Assembly (NCBI GenBank): GCA_021186555.1
Contig: JAJKFL010000427.1
Location: 16,048,005-16,112,004, forward strand
Length of the DNA stretch: 64,000 nt
Origin: Reticulitermes speratus
Lineage: Eukaryota > Arthropoda > Insecta > Blattodea > Rhinotermitidae
Direction of reading: 5' to 3'
This document shows, piece by piece, positions 53,881-63,980 of the stretch (position 1 is the first letter of the stretch; the number at the start of each line of letters is the position of its first letter). The notes below the pieces were generated by a model that had not been told where the DNA came from, did not search any database, and was given only the letters and a program-made list of their open reading frames with translations. Made by a program: the position numbers and the translations under genes.

Positions 53881-54725
53881 CACGAAACACGGTATAACAT
53901 CCCAGAAGACCTCCGTCTTCAGCAACGACGCTGTCAGAACAGCAAATCTTGCATTTAATATAGCCATACTTAATTATTTAACTTGCGAGAGAATAAGACT
54001 CAACTTGGTTAGAGTTTCAACGAAGTCTTATATGTAAGTAGCCAGTATTTGTAGGTCTTGGCGTCCATGTGGGTGTATTTTCATATTACGAACACAAAGC
54101 ACGTAACAATTGCCACCACAGCCTTCTCAAATGCAAGAGAATTGCTTAAGACTGTCTCTCTTTTTTCTTTGCCTTTTTTTGTTGTCCAGTGAAAAATGGT
54201 TGATGTTCTTTAACTTTTAAGCCTCTCTGCTCTCTGTGCTGCTGCTGCCCGATGCTTCAGTTCCATTACAGAATAACGCCACGGCTGTACTTTATGTATT
54301 TGCCTGCCAGGCATTCGTAATTGTCCTGCGCCTCCTCTTCGGTTCCCTCATTTCTAACATACGGAGTCGGTGTCAATGAAGATCATGACCTCATGTGAAG
54401 TGGAGTTTAAGTTGTTTGTCAGTCAGCCGTCAGTAATTACTAGATTATCCGTGACCCATGAAGTGACCAGTAAGTTTTAGGAGCAATGAAGACAATGGAA
54501 AACAGTTAATACTAGGCCTCAACTGTCAGTAAAAGAAGTCTGCTCATTCCATCACAATATGAAATCCAAATGTTCATTATCGACTCAGCAGAAGTAGCCA
54601 ACTGCATTTATTCTCATGCATGTCACAAGAAGACTGTTTTATAATATGAGATTTAAGATTTTCTTGTCGGTAAACATTCACATTATGGTCTTCTGGAATG
54701 TTACAGTTTGTAGTTTGACACAAAG
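53881..54725. other. Intergenic, no gene recognised
   Basis: No supported feature. Confidence 0.4.
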
Positions 54726-54766
54726 GTGCCATTTTGACAGAACATGCTGCCTCCGTCTTCAGGTTA
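54726..54766 (-). ncRNA. Degenerate hammerhead-like motif
   Basis: Minus strand: AACC, TGAAGAC, GGAGGCAGCATG, then a drifted second half without GAAAC. Same variant as 4201-4237. Confidence 0.3.
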
Positions 54767-54989
54767 GAAACTTGTTTTACGCTAAATATGAAGGTAATAA
54801 GTTTTTCTGGAATGCTGCATCCAGTTTACCAGAATGCAGGGCTTAACATTCCAGAATATCGTAAGTGAAATGTTTATATATCCCAATTTTTATTACTCAT
54901 ATCTCAATCCTACAAAATTTCGTCATGAAAATTCTGTAACAATTTCTTACACGAAGAAAACTGCTACTTTTAGGCTTTATTTACGAGAC

Positions 54990-55560
54990 TTATGTGGAGA
55001 ATATGTCCGTCCGTTGCCTAGTATCAGCGACCCCATAGTTTGTCGAATTTTCATGAAATTCGATTATAAGAGTTCTTTATAAAAAGTTGTCGACCAAGCA
55101 CAAGTTTCGTGAAAATCAGCGCAGTGACGGTCATGCATTACTTAAGGGCGTAAATGATTCTCTGCCTACGTCCCATATTTCTTGAATGATTTGGATGAAA
55201 CTTGGAACAGAGAATCTTCATATAATGCCGTTGAGTAATTGTGAGTTGCATGAAAATCTGTCTATTGAAAGGCACACTTTACTTAAGGACTATAAAGAGA
55301 TTTTTCTCATATTTCGTACAATTTTCGTCCGATGCTGTTGGTAATGAAATTTCGTGAAAATCGGCAGAGTGAAAACCATACTTCCCTCTGGGGAGTAAAA
55401 GAATTTGTACAGCGATTTCGACATTTATCGCCCTATTTGCGTGAAATTCGTTATTATATCTGAACATAATGCTGTTGTCCATTTGTGAGTTTCGTGAAAA
55501 TCGGCGGAGGGAAGGTCGTTCTTTTCTTTTGGGTATAAATTAAATTACATTTATGCGTGT
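54990..55560. repeat. Dispersed repeat with internal diverged tandem units
   Basis: The word TTTCGTGAAAATC or close forms recurs near 55105, 55243, 55345 and 55487, each followed by GGCAGAGTGA-like text. Spacings are about 100-140 bp. The 5' part (GTCCGTCCGTTGCC, TTTTCATGAAATTCG) resembles 36380-36440. Element class unknown. Confidence 0.55.
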
Positions 55561-56532
55561 ACCATGAACCCCTATGACATTATTAAAGTGAAGAACACCT
55601 TGTTAAATTCGGCGCACTACGTCACCGAGTACACCACTTGCGGGCTATTTATTGGCATTAATGACAAATTTCTGAACCGTACATTGAGTGGAATTAAAAG
55701 TGGGTACTATCTCAAAAGTTCGTTCAACGGCTATTTTGATAATTTTACTGATAGGAAATTGGAAGTAGACAGGTCATAAAGTTAACTACGAACTCATTAT
55801 CCATACGACGATATCAGTTCGTTCCTGTTGTTATGTAACACAGCGCCTTAAAAATCTGCCCAGCAGAGCGCTCGTGTGTAGAGATAAACACAGTGGTAAT
55901 ATAGTTGGTGCCATACTTGCGAAATTGGCTGCGGGGGGGGGGGGGGGGGGGTTGCGGGATCAGAGAACCTAGAACGCACATGTCTGCTTTCGGTGAGCAG
56001 AGTCAGTCAGGAATCACTCATACATAACTCCGTGCCAAATACAGGCGAGTGTGGTAGAAGATACAAGAACCATGCATTACTAGCAGCGTCACTCATGTAT
56101 AGCAGAATTGCACCCAAAAAGTCCCCGTCATTTTGCACGACAAGCTTCAGGGCGAGTTTCACAAACCTCACGGTCCTTCTCCTTCAGTCACGTGATTGCA
56201 GCTACTACGTAAACAGACGAATACTGGCACCTCCACCGCTCTGATTGCAGAAACATACTGATCTACGCGCACACGACTTCGCGCAGTCTCTCGACTTGTG
56301 ATATCAGCCCAGGCTCCCGAACGTTACCTGCGACTGAAGCTGGAGACTTTGTGAAATTACTTCTACTATACGCTACTGTTCAGTTTCACTTTCCTCCTGC
56401 TCTTAACCCGGGGAAATATCCGTACAGTAACAGACAAGGATTTGTTTTCCACCCACTGCTTTGTCTGTTCCTTCAGATTTTCTTGTATTCGCTTTTAACG
56501 TTATTTAGTCCCTTATATTCATATTTTGAAGG
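55561..56532. other. Intergenic; poly(G) at 55933-55951
   Basis: The 71- and 83-codon plus frames have no recognised domain. A 19-G run lies between GGCTGC and TTGCGG. Confidence 0.45.
55933..55951 (+). repeat. Poly(G) tract, 19 G
   Basis: The longest of the six G runs, uninterrupted. Confidence 0.95.
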
Positions 56533-56690
56533 GTTGTGTCATGGCTCAGGCGGTTAAATGCTGACTTGTCACCGCTGAGTCTGGGATTCAATATCGGGTG
56601 ACTCCATATGAGGTTCGTAGTGAACGAAGTGTCGCTTAAGCATGCTTTCCTCCGAATTTCTTCAGTTTTCCCCTGCTAGTCATTATTACA
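56533..56690 (+). mobile_element. SINE-C fragment, drifted
   Basis: CATGGCTCAGGCGGTTAAAT head, B box drifted to GGGATTCAATATC, then TGACTCCATATGAGGTTCG and TTCTTCAGTTTTCCCCTG in family order. Confidence 0.65.
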
Positions 56691-57442
56691 CAATTTTTTC
56701 ATACTCATATATATAGTCCTGACCACTAAGGAATGCTTCATAGTAGTTTTTTTGGCCATATTTATTCTCCGTTCTTTGTGTTGTTATTTATTTGCTCTAT
56801 TTATGTGTGTTCTCCATTCTGTACAGTATTTTACTTTCTGTCCTCTGTCTCTCCTTCATTGTAGATATATGTCGCTTTTATTTGGCGCGTGGGTTTATCG
56901 GGGGTTCACAAATTTTGCAAAAATCTAGACGCCATCTCCAAATTCTATGCGCCAGAAGGGTGACATGAAGCAAGTTCCATACTGAGGACCCACAATTCTC
57001 GAGTGACCTGTGAACCTCACTGTTATGTGGCGCTTTCTGCTCGGTACATATGTACCGACACACATGTTTGTAAGTATAAAAAAAAACCGCAATAAAATAT
57101 TAGGCGCCACCACATAAGATTTAGTAACTAGAGCGTCCAGACGCCCGGGATTTGTGCAACGCTGGTTATAAGCAGAACTCTCTCTGGTACCAAGTAAAGC
57201 CTGTCTCCCGGTTCAGTGCGCTGTTCCAGTATTACTGTACTATTCTTCTGTTCAAACAATTTCATGCACCATCCTTGCTACCGCTCCTTGTAATCACCTC
57301 TTGACATGGAATAGGTTTAAGTACCTACAATTTTGTCAATTATGCTTTCTGATTATTACAGTGGGAGAGTACCTATTCCACTTCTGTTTGTTATCAATGA
57401 TTATTTGCTATTACTGCTCGTATGAAAATATCTTTCCTTGTT
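56691..57442. other. Intergenic, nothing recognised
   Basis: No supported feature. Confidence 0.4.
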
Positions 57443-57498
57443 CAACAATTAAACCCACAAATGCACTTCATAAAGTGCATTTGTTGGTTTAATTGTTG
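57443..57498. repeat. Inverted repeat, 26-bp arms, one mismatch
   Basis: CAACAATTAAACCCACAAAT plus GCACTT at 57443-57468 pairs with 57473-57498, loop CATA. The right arm and following GAATGTTATC are repeated directly at about 57647-57685. The text between (AACTATTTAAAACAAACGCA, TTTAATAAGATCTGCA) matches the centre of the fold-back element at 19460-19515, so this is a rearranged relative. Confidence 0.85.
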
Positions 57499-57705
57499 AA
57501 TGTTATCAAAACGCAAGGTGAACACAAAGTAAAATTTACTAATTCCTAACAGGCAAAATCTGTATACCGCTATCGTAACAACAAGGAAAAACTATTTAAA
57601 ACAAACGCATCCATTTGGTTTAATAAGATCTGCAAAATAAGAAATAAAGTGCATTTGTTGGTTTAATTGTTGAATGTTATCAAAATGCACAGTGAACACA
57701 ACGTA

Positions 57706-58274
57706 AAAAATCTTTCCTTGTGTTTATTCATCTTTTTTTTTCTCACGACACTGTTAGCAGCCTAGAAGACATAGCACTGAATGACAGGATTATTGATGAA
57801 GAATGAACTGGAATGATCGTGAATAGAAGTCGCCGTGGCCAAATGTGAGGCGTTACCTCGGAATCTGTATGGACGAAAAAAGAAAAACCATGAAAATTTT
57901 CAGTCAGGATAGCTGGTTCCAGGACGGAGATTTGAACCCGGGACATCTCAAACACGCATCAGTAGACAGTTACCTTCTGTACAGACCGTTCAACCTATAG
58001 AGGGACACGGTCCGCATTGGCTCGAGGACTACAGCAGATGTCTGAATATAAACTGCCACCACTTCGTCTCATCTCTAATTATATTTTATATATTTTAAAT
58101 ATATTTTATATTTAAATGTGTTATGCTGCGACTTACACATAATGTCTAAATTATATTCGTAAACTCACATACTTTATCCACGTACGAACTGGTACTAACA
58201 ACAGAATGTACTGAAGGTTATGAAATTCATAGATGTATTTCTGTTTACTGTAGACGGTTTTAAGCTTGGTATAT
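57706..58274. other. Intergenic, nothing recognised
   Basis: AT-rich, with a TATTTTATA-type run near 58080-58120. Confidence 0.4.
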
Positions 58275-58316
58275 ACTCCCTGAAGATGACATTCTCATGC
58301 CGAAACATATTCGAGT
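58275..58316 (+). ncRNA. Hammerhead-like motif, damaged
   Basis: ACTCC; CTGAAGA; T; GACA, loop, TGCC; GAAAC; AT; ATT; CGAGT. Core halves are intact, but stem II has lost a pair, stem III has lost its C-G pair and the closing stem I pair is C-C. The same 3' tail follows (GTAAGTGCATTTACTTGGTA). Confidence 0.45.
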
Positions 58317-59635
58317 GAAGTGACTGTAATAGCATGTATTGTAAGTGCATTTACTTGGTACATTATATGACAATACGCAGTAGTGTTAACCAGTGGCTTC
58401 AAACCGTTAGTCTGTTATACTGAATATACGTTTTGTGTTAAACGCAAATGTGCAGAACTCTTTAACTTTCAGTGTGACCTGTACTTATATCCATTAAGAA
58501 TATGATTCAACATTTTTGTGTCTTTTGCCATCCCATAATTCATAAGTGCAAAATAATTTCAGAGTTGCTTTAAGGCCACTCACCGGCGGCATGTTGCAAT
58601 GAAAGGAAGTTTAACGTACAGTATCATGTTCATGATTTGATACACGCCATTGCCAATCAGCACCATAAGCCTTTAAAAATAATACTGTAATTTGAGACAC
58701 GGTTAAAAATGTCTGGAAGCTGTTTTCCTTGAAGGAAATGCAAGCGCCAGAGGCAGAACAAAAAGTCACAATAGCATTATGCACAGCACGGCTTCGTTCG
58801 TTAATACAGTCTGTTAAACAACGTTCAACACTCACGATACAGTATGATGACGATTAAAGTAGCAGCCATCTTGATGTGGTCAGTTGTGCGTTGCAGTGGC
58901 GCAGCACACAGCTTAACGCCCTCTGTAATTTTATACGTACGTCCTTTCGTGAAAACTTCCATCAAAGGAAGTCCTAAAGAACTGGCAAGGACGCACGTGT
59001 GCGGAGCCGTGTTGAATATGTTCATAGCTGCACTACAAGCAATTCAGTATACTGCAACGTGATGTAGAAAATAAAGCCGTTTTTAGCTTTGATTTCTCAA
59101 GGGAAGAAAGGCCTTGTAAAGTGATCATATCTCCATGATAATTGACCTCTGTGTAGTTGATTTTCAGTCCAGTAAATCCGAGAACCAGAATGTTGGTCAA
59201 CCCATCCATCCATCCATCCGTCCAGTCTTCCATCTTCCAGCGATTCGCACCTGACATGCGTTCTTTACACAAACCATACCTGTTTGGTCTCGCTACAGCG
59301 CGAAGTAGGCCAATGTATGTATACCGGATCGTTCTCTTGTATCCCTCCCATGATGCAACAGTAAACTGACAGCTCATTGGAGATTACGCGCTACTTAATT
59401 GACAAAATAAATAACTTACCATTATGTACGTTTTCAATAACTTGCACTGTTCAAGGTGTCTTATTACATAACAAAATCAAGGAGGGACAGAAAGAGGGAT
59501 ATATTGATGTAGCAGGTATGAGAGAAGTGGGAGATGCATGCTGATATTTAGCAGCAAACTTGTAAAACATCAGACTACATGCAAGGATGATTTTAAAACA
59601 AATCTTGAATAAACATGACGTATGATATTACTTTG
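58317..59635. other. Intergenic, no gene recognised
   Basis: The 114-codon minus frame 59033-59377 and the overlapping plus frame have no domain. An (ATCC)n-like run CCATCCATCCATCCATCC lies at about 59200-59220. Confidence 0.4.
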
Positions 59636-59645
59636 TGTTAGGTAA

Positions 59646-59884
59646 AGGTAAAGGTAAAGCAATCCCATTACAGGCCTGGACAGGCCCTTAGGGTTCCAGG
59701 AGGTTGACGATTCCAGATTTCTAGACAATCGGCATATGAAGGTGGTAAGGTTGTCAGCCCTACGCACCGGCCGCCTTTACCCCCCAGGATCATAGTGAGA
59801 CCGAAAGGATTACGTCAATGAAAAATTCCAATGACACCATCGGGAATCGAACCCGCGACCTTCCGGCTTGTAGAGCAGTGCCCC
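59646..59884 (-). mobile_element. SINE-B copy with internal deletion and TSD
   Basis: Minus strand: head truncated near GGGGCACTGCTC, B box GGTTCGATTCC, tail (TTTACC)n. A block of about 50 bp (the GTCGACTCAGCCTCTAACAG region) is missing between CCCCCCAGG and ATCATAGTG. Target duplication TGTTAGGTAA at 59636-59645 and 59885-59894. Confidence 0.85.
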
Positions 59885-59894
59885 TGTTAGGTAA

Positions 59895-60044
59895 TATATG
59901 AATAAATTAAAAGATACAGTCCAACAAAACTATATTTATTTGAAAAAAATGCTTTGTTTTTCAGTAAGCTTATTGAAAAACAATATATTTTTCTTCCCAT
60001 ATGTGTTACACTTTACGTTTCAGTTTACTAAAATCTTAAATAAA
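59895..60044. other. Intergenic, nothing recognised
   Basis: AT-rich spacer. Confidence 0.4.
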
Positions 60045-60150
60045 AGAATATGAGGATGTGCAGTGGATTCCTTTGGCTCAATGTAGTGTGCGGGCTCTTG
60101 TGAGAACAGTAAAGGAAATGTGGTGGTCCCATAAAACGCGGGAAATTTTT
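60045..60150 (+). mobile_element. LINE-1-type tail scrap
   Basis: GTGGATTCCTTTGGCTCAAT and GTGCGGGCTCTTGTGAGAAC, then CATAAAACGCGGGAAATTTT, match the LINE-1 tail in order. Confidence 0.58.
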
Positions 60151-60885
60151 AATCACCTTAGTGTATACTAGTATGAAGAATACTGACTTATTGAATATAA
60201 CGCTTATAGACTGGTGCAACTTACGGACGAACTTGCTGACTCCGTCTGCAGAGTCGACCCTGACGGTAGAGGCACCAAATTCGTCCGAAACACCACTACT
60301 TATCTACCAGACTACAAGACGTCACATCCCAGAAGTCATCAATCTTCATATCTACCGCGTAAGAACTTCAAATTCAACAAATGTTAGCATCACAGGGTGG
60401 GTTACGTTCTTTAGAGTCAGCATAGACTTTTCTTCAAAGAAAGCAGAGGGTACAAAATTAGACAACTCCAGAGGAATGCTGTTCGGCTGCAGGAATTGTG
60501 TTTTGTACAGATATGTTGTGCATCCAGTTAAACAGGTACCAACAAATGAGCGGTTCCCTGACCCCAGCAATGTATCTTCAAGGTGTCGTGCGTCTTCACA
60601 GACGCCGCCAACGAAAAAGAAGAACGGTAGATACAAAGTGGTCTAAAGATTACATCTACGAAAGCAGCACGCTGGCCAGGATTGTAAAATTGGTCTTCCG
60701 TTCGGTATTTGACAGAAATGAGATTACAGAAACACGGCATCATCACTGATCTGTCTGTGGGTTTGTGTGTCCGTGTTCAATAATCTTGAAAAACAGGAAA
60801 ACAGCCATACTTTTAACATTTCAAGATGTGCACTGCATATTGTGTTTGTCTGGCGTATAGTTCTCTAGGATATTACAGAAGCCAC
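60151..60885. other. Intergenic; 161-codon frame without recognised domain
   Basis: The plus frame 60161-60646 overlaps a minus frame of 94 codons. It spans decayed hammerhead-family text near 60230-60300 (GACCCTGACGGTAGAGGCAC, TCCGAAACACC). I see no domain and do not call a gene. Confidence 0.4.
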
Positions 60886-60925
60886 AACGTTTCGATAATT
60901 ATTCTTTTCTCGTCCTCATGTGCAC
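60886..60925 (-). ncRNA. Hammerhead-like motif, CTGAGGA subfamily, degenerate
   Basis: Minus strand: ATGAGGA in place of CTGAGGA, then an AT-rich stem II region, then TC, GAAACGTTGTG. The second half matches the copy at 15901-15965 (GAAACGTTGTA). Confidence 0.35.
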
Positions 60926-61119
60926 AGAATATGAAGGAATTTTTAATTCTGTTGGCCGCTAAGTAAAGCTTTCTCATGCCGTGGACTGTGGAAGTCCTGA
61001 GTATGACATCTGAACCTAGGACTCCATTTTCTGTCACCTGCAGTAGGAAATAAAACGATTTATAGAAAGGTTGTGGTTTATAGGTGCGTTCGAAAAGCAA
61101 TTGCAAGAGGAGGCTGTTA
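60926..61119. other. Intergenic, nothing recognised
   Basis: No supported feature. Confidence 0.4.
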
Positions 61120-61300
61120 GTCACGTGACGTCTGCGCGTCCGTCTGTCTGTCCGCATGCAAAAACTCGACTGTTACAGGACGGATTTGCGTAAAATTGAT
61201 AATGGGGATTTTTATTGAAATTTCTCTGAACATTTACGTTTTGTTTAAAATGTAACAGACACTTTACATGAAGACCTACGCACATTCATAACTATTTTCG
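61120..61300. repeat. Dispersed repeat shared with 36350-36560
   Basis: GTCCGTCTGTCTGTCCG, AAAACTCGACTG, GGGGATTTTTATTGAAATTT and CATGAAGACCTACGCACATT align in order with the other copy. Confidence 0.6.
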
Positions 61301-61309
61301 TTACTAACG

Positions 61310-61520
61310 TTACCTATGATTTTATGGTTACCAAGGTTACCTTGGTTACCAGGTTTAACAACGTTCATATTATAACCGTGATTACCTTTGCTACCAAGGT
61401 TACCATAGTTCCTGTGGTTATTACTGATCCCTTCGTTACCATGGTTACCTTGCTGACTAAGGAACCATATTCGTTCCTTGGTCAGAAAACTAACCATGGT
61501 AGCGAAGGTAACCTTGAAAT
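61310..61520. repeat. Cluster of GGTTACC / GGTAACC words
   Basis: About ten copies of GTTACC-like words in 200 bp, several as tandem 9-mers (GGTTACCAAGGTTACCTTGG). The minus frame is Gly/Asn rich (GNHGNEGISNNHRNYGNLG), but this follows from the repeat. Not a recognised protein. Confidence 0.75.
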
Positions 61521-61745
61521 AATATAGCCACATTTATTTCATTAAACTGGTCTACACGGTAACAGCGTATTACAAAAAACATAACCATATTAACCACGCT
61601 TAGTGTCCTCCCTCTCCGCACATTTCCCGTCCTGTTATGTAAAGAACCACCACGACGTGAGATTTGAGGTTCTCACAGCGGTGTTGATGAAGATTCAAGC
61701 GTTACTGGGCGTTACATTATTTAGACAAGTAAATTATCGTAATTT

Positions 61746-61784
61746 CTGACGCTTCGTGGGGGAATGCTGCCTCCGTCTTCAGGG
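61746..61784 (-). ncRNA. Hammerhead-like motif, damaged
   Basis: Minus strand: GCC; CTGAAGA; C; GGAGGCAGCATTCCCCC; AC; GAAGC; GTC. GAAAC has become GAAGC and stem II is weak. Confidence 0.35.
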
Positions 61785-61810
61785 CACATCAATGCAACTA
61801 TTTGACAGCT

Positions 61811-61857
61811 AGACTCTGAAGATGGAGACGTCACGCCCCACCGAAACGTCGGATCTC
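61811..61857 (+). ncRNA. Hammerhead-like motif, core intact, weak stems
   Basis: GACT; CTGAAGA at 61815-61821; T; GG to CC loop region; GAAAC at 61843-61847; GTC at 61848-61850; GGAT. All core positions are present, but stem I is 1-2 pairs and stem II 2 pairs. Confidence 0.38.
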
Positions 61858-61890
61858 TATTTTTAGGGTTTAGCAGTCCAACTCACTGCT

Positions 61891-61935
61891 ATACTTTGAA
61901 GATGGAGTTACCGAGCTCCTTCGAAACGTCGGTAT
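61891..61935 (+). ncRNA. Hammerhead-like motif, C3 changed
   Basis: ATACT; TTGAAGA (C3 to T); T; GGAG, loop, CTCC; TTC; GAAAC; GTC; GGTAT. Stem I is 5 pairs including one U-G. It lies 34 bp downstream of the previous motif on the same strand, so the two form a direct tandem pair. Confidence 0.42.
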
Positions 61936-62924
61936 CAATTTACCAGTCGACATGACCTTAAATCCCACGCTGAACATGTGCAGGGTCAATAAACTTAACT
62001 TTAAACGTTGCAATACGACGTCGTCAAATAAATTCTATTTAACTTCTCTTTGATTAGTAAAAATTCTGTCCGTGCATGCATATGAATTCGTACTGTGATT
62101 ACGATAACAAAAATTAATCGCAGTGCAATGCATGCACATTGCTATTACAGCTAACTTCCGGTTTGTTCTGTCGTGTGTTCAGCAAATGTATTGTAATGCT
62201 GATGGAAGATGGACTGGCAGACACATTACGCTGCACTTTATAGCTGCAACACGTACAAAGGGCAGACATGAACTTCCTGCATCCTACACGCCACAGACAT
62301 CAGTTATATTTGGCTAATATACAGTCCACTTTCAAAATCTTCCGATTGGCGTGTTTTAGAGAGTGCGGGTTCAAGATCTGCAATGCTGAATAGTCTCTTA
62401 GATAGTCGGCGAGCGCAACTCTAATTTAAGATTATTTTGGAAGCAGGTACAGGTCCTTCTCTGAGCAGCCGATAGCTGCACACCTCTTAAACGAATTATG
62501 TGTTATTATGGAACCGGCTGGTTCATTATTGTCACACAAAATGCCGACACTGGACAGTACATTTACTGAAGTCAATCGTTGAAAGAAATATGTTAGCAAC
62601 TGAAAGAGTCGTTGAATAGAGTGAGAAGGATATCCTATTCACAAATATATCCCTAAGATCCAGTTTAACATTTCTGTCCTATGCTATTAATGAACTCCCA
62701 AGTGGCATTTTTTTCATGAGATTTTCCAACCAAAATTTTACCTAGTATTCTTGTTTTGTGTTCTCGGGGTAGGCATGCTGCTCTTTCGAGACACTAGGGT
62801 GACAGCACTTCTAATGATGAAGAACTGTAACTACAGAATGGCTACAGAATTACATACCCTAGAAACATGACTTCTTCGAGTATGTAATTGTAAATACCTT
62901 GCGTAAAAGTGATAAATAATATAT
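61936..62924. other. Intergenic, no gene recognised
   Basis: No supported feature. Confidence 0.4.
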
Positions 62925-63186
62925 TTCTTTCCCCCCAAAGGCTGTACAACCCTAGTGGGCCTAGGCCGTCTCATTTTACGACGCTTCACCTTCACACTCA
63001 GACACAACACACTCGGTAGGACTCCTCTAGACGAGTGACCAGCCCGTCGCAGAGACCTCTACCTGACAACACACAACACTCACAAGAGACAGACATCCAT
63101 GCCCCCGGCGGAATTCGAACTCACAATCCCAGCAAGCGAGCAGCCGCAGACCCACGCCTTAGACCGCGCGGTCACTGGGATCGGCA
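62925..63186 (-). mobile_element. SINE-D copy, near full length
   Basis: Minus strand: CCGATCCCAGTGACCGCGCG head, B box drifted to GAGTTCGAATTC, body complete to GGGTTGTACAGCC. Both sides carry AAATAATA-type text, consistent with insertion at an AT-rich target. Confidence 0.83.
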
Positions 63187-63222
63187 AATAATAATAATGA
63201 TAATAATAATAATAATAATATA
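63186..63222. repeat. (AAT)n microsatellite
   Basis: AATAATAATAATGATAATAA and further units, beside the SINE-D 5' end. Confidence 0.9.
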
Positions 63223-63329
63223 AAGTTATCATCATATCATGTCAAGACAAATAATTTATACTCCAGGACCAAAGCAAATTTAGTCAATGAAATATATATG
63301 TCTAGGCCTGCAAAATGTAGCAGTACAAA

Positions 63330-63450
63330 GGAAAGAACATGACTTGTTTGGTGGAAACAGGGCTTCTTAAACTTGAAGGTACAGAAGATGAGGTACAAAA
63401 TATATGCGACCTGTGCGGAGAGCTGGAGATAGCTAAACACATCATCTAAA
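63330..63450 (+). mobile_element. Possible non-LTR retrotransposon C-terminal CCH motif
   Basis: The open stretch KGKNMTCLVETGLLKLEGTE then DEVQNICDLCGELEIAKHII and a stop has the spacing C-x2-C-x7-H seen near the end of several non-LTR retrotransposon ORF2 proteins. No further domain survives. It could be chance. Confidence 0.35.
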
Positions 63451-63669
63451 ACGGTGGTTGAAGAGCAGGCTAGGTCGCTCCTGTAAAATGTATCTAACCG
63501 ACGAAACTATTTGCAGGAAGATTATTAAACGAAACGGAAATTTTGTTCCCAAATATAAATTTTATTTAAAGTACGAAAAGAATATGAGACCTGCGGTTAA
63601 TGAAAACAGTCTGTAACAGAGCTTAAAGGTAAATGTATGTCATCTGCTATCTAGAACTGCAAGTACTAA
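63451..63669. other. Intergenic, nothing recognised
   Basis: No supported feature. Confidence 0.4.
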
Positions 63670-63980
63670 TAGTAAAGGCAAAGCTAGAGTTGTTGCTGTG
63701 CACGCCATAAAGGCATATGGGGGAGTAGCGGTATAGCTCCATTCATTCTTAAACTTGGCACTAGTTGAAGGTAAGTGGTCAGCCTCACACCTCGGCCACT
63801 TTACTACGGGGACAGAGCCACCGGTACTGATCAAATAGGAAGCTGAGTGGGCCCCAGATCTCCTCTGGACAATTTGGAGAAGAAATATGTCTCCTGTCCA
63901 TGACGGAAATGAAAATGGTTCCTTGGTCGTCCATCGCGTAGCCTAGCACCGTACTGACTGAGATATCCCAGCTGCACCAA
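63670..63980 (-). mobile_element. SINE-A copy, drifted
   Basis: Minus strand: head AGCTGGGATATCTCAGTCAG, then CAGAGGAGATCTGGGGCCCA, AAAGTGGCCGAGGTGTGAGG and GGAGCTATACCGCTACTCCC in family order. The B box is lost (ATTTTCATTTCC). Confidence 0.75.

Noticed and set aside
60161..60646. 161-codon plus-strand frame as a gene
   Set aside because: Overlaps an antisense frame, contains decayed dispersed-repeat text and shows no recognisable domain.
61276..61533. Collagen- or glycine-repeat-like peptide
   Set aside because: The Gly/Asn pattern follows from the GGTTACC word cluster; there is no Gly-X-Y periodicity and no flanking exon.
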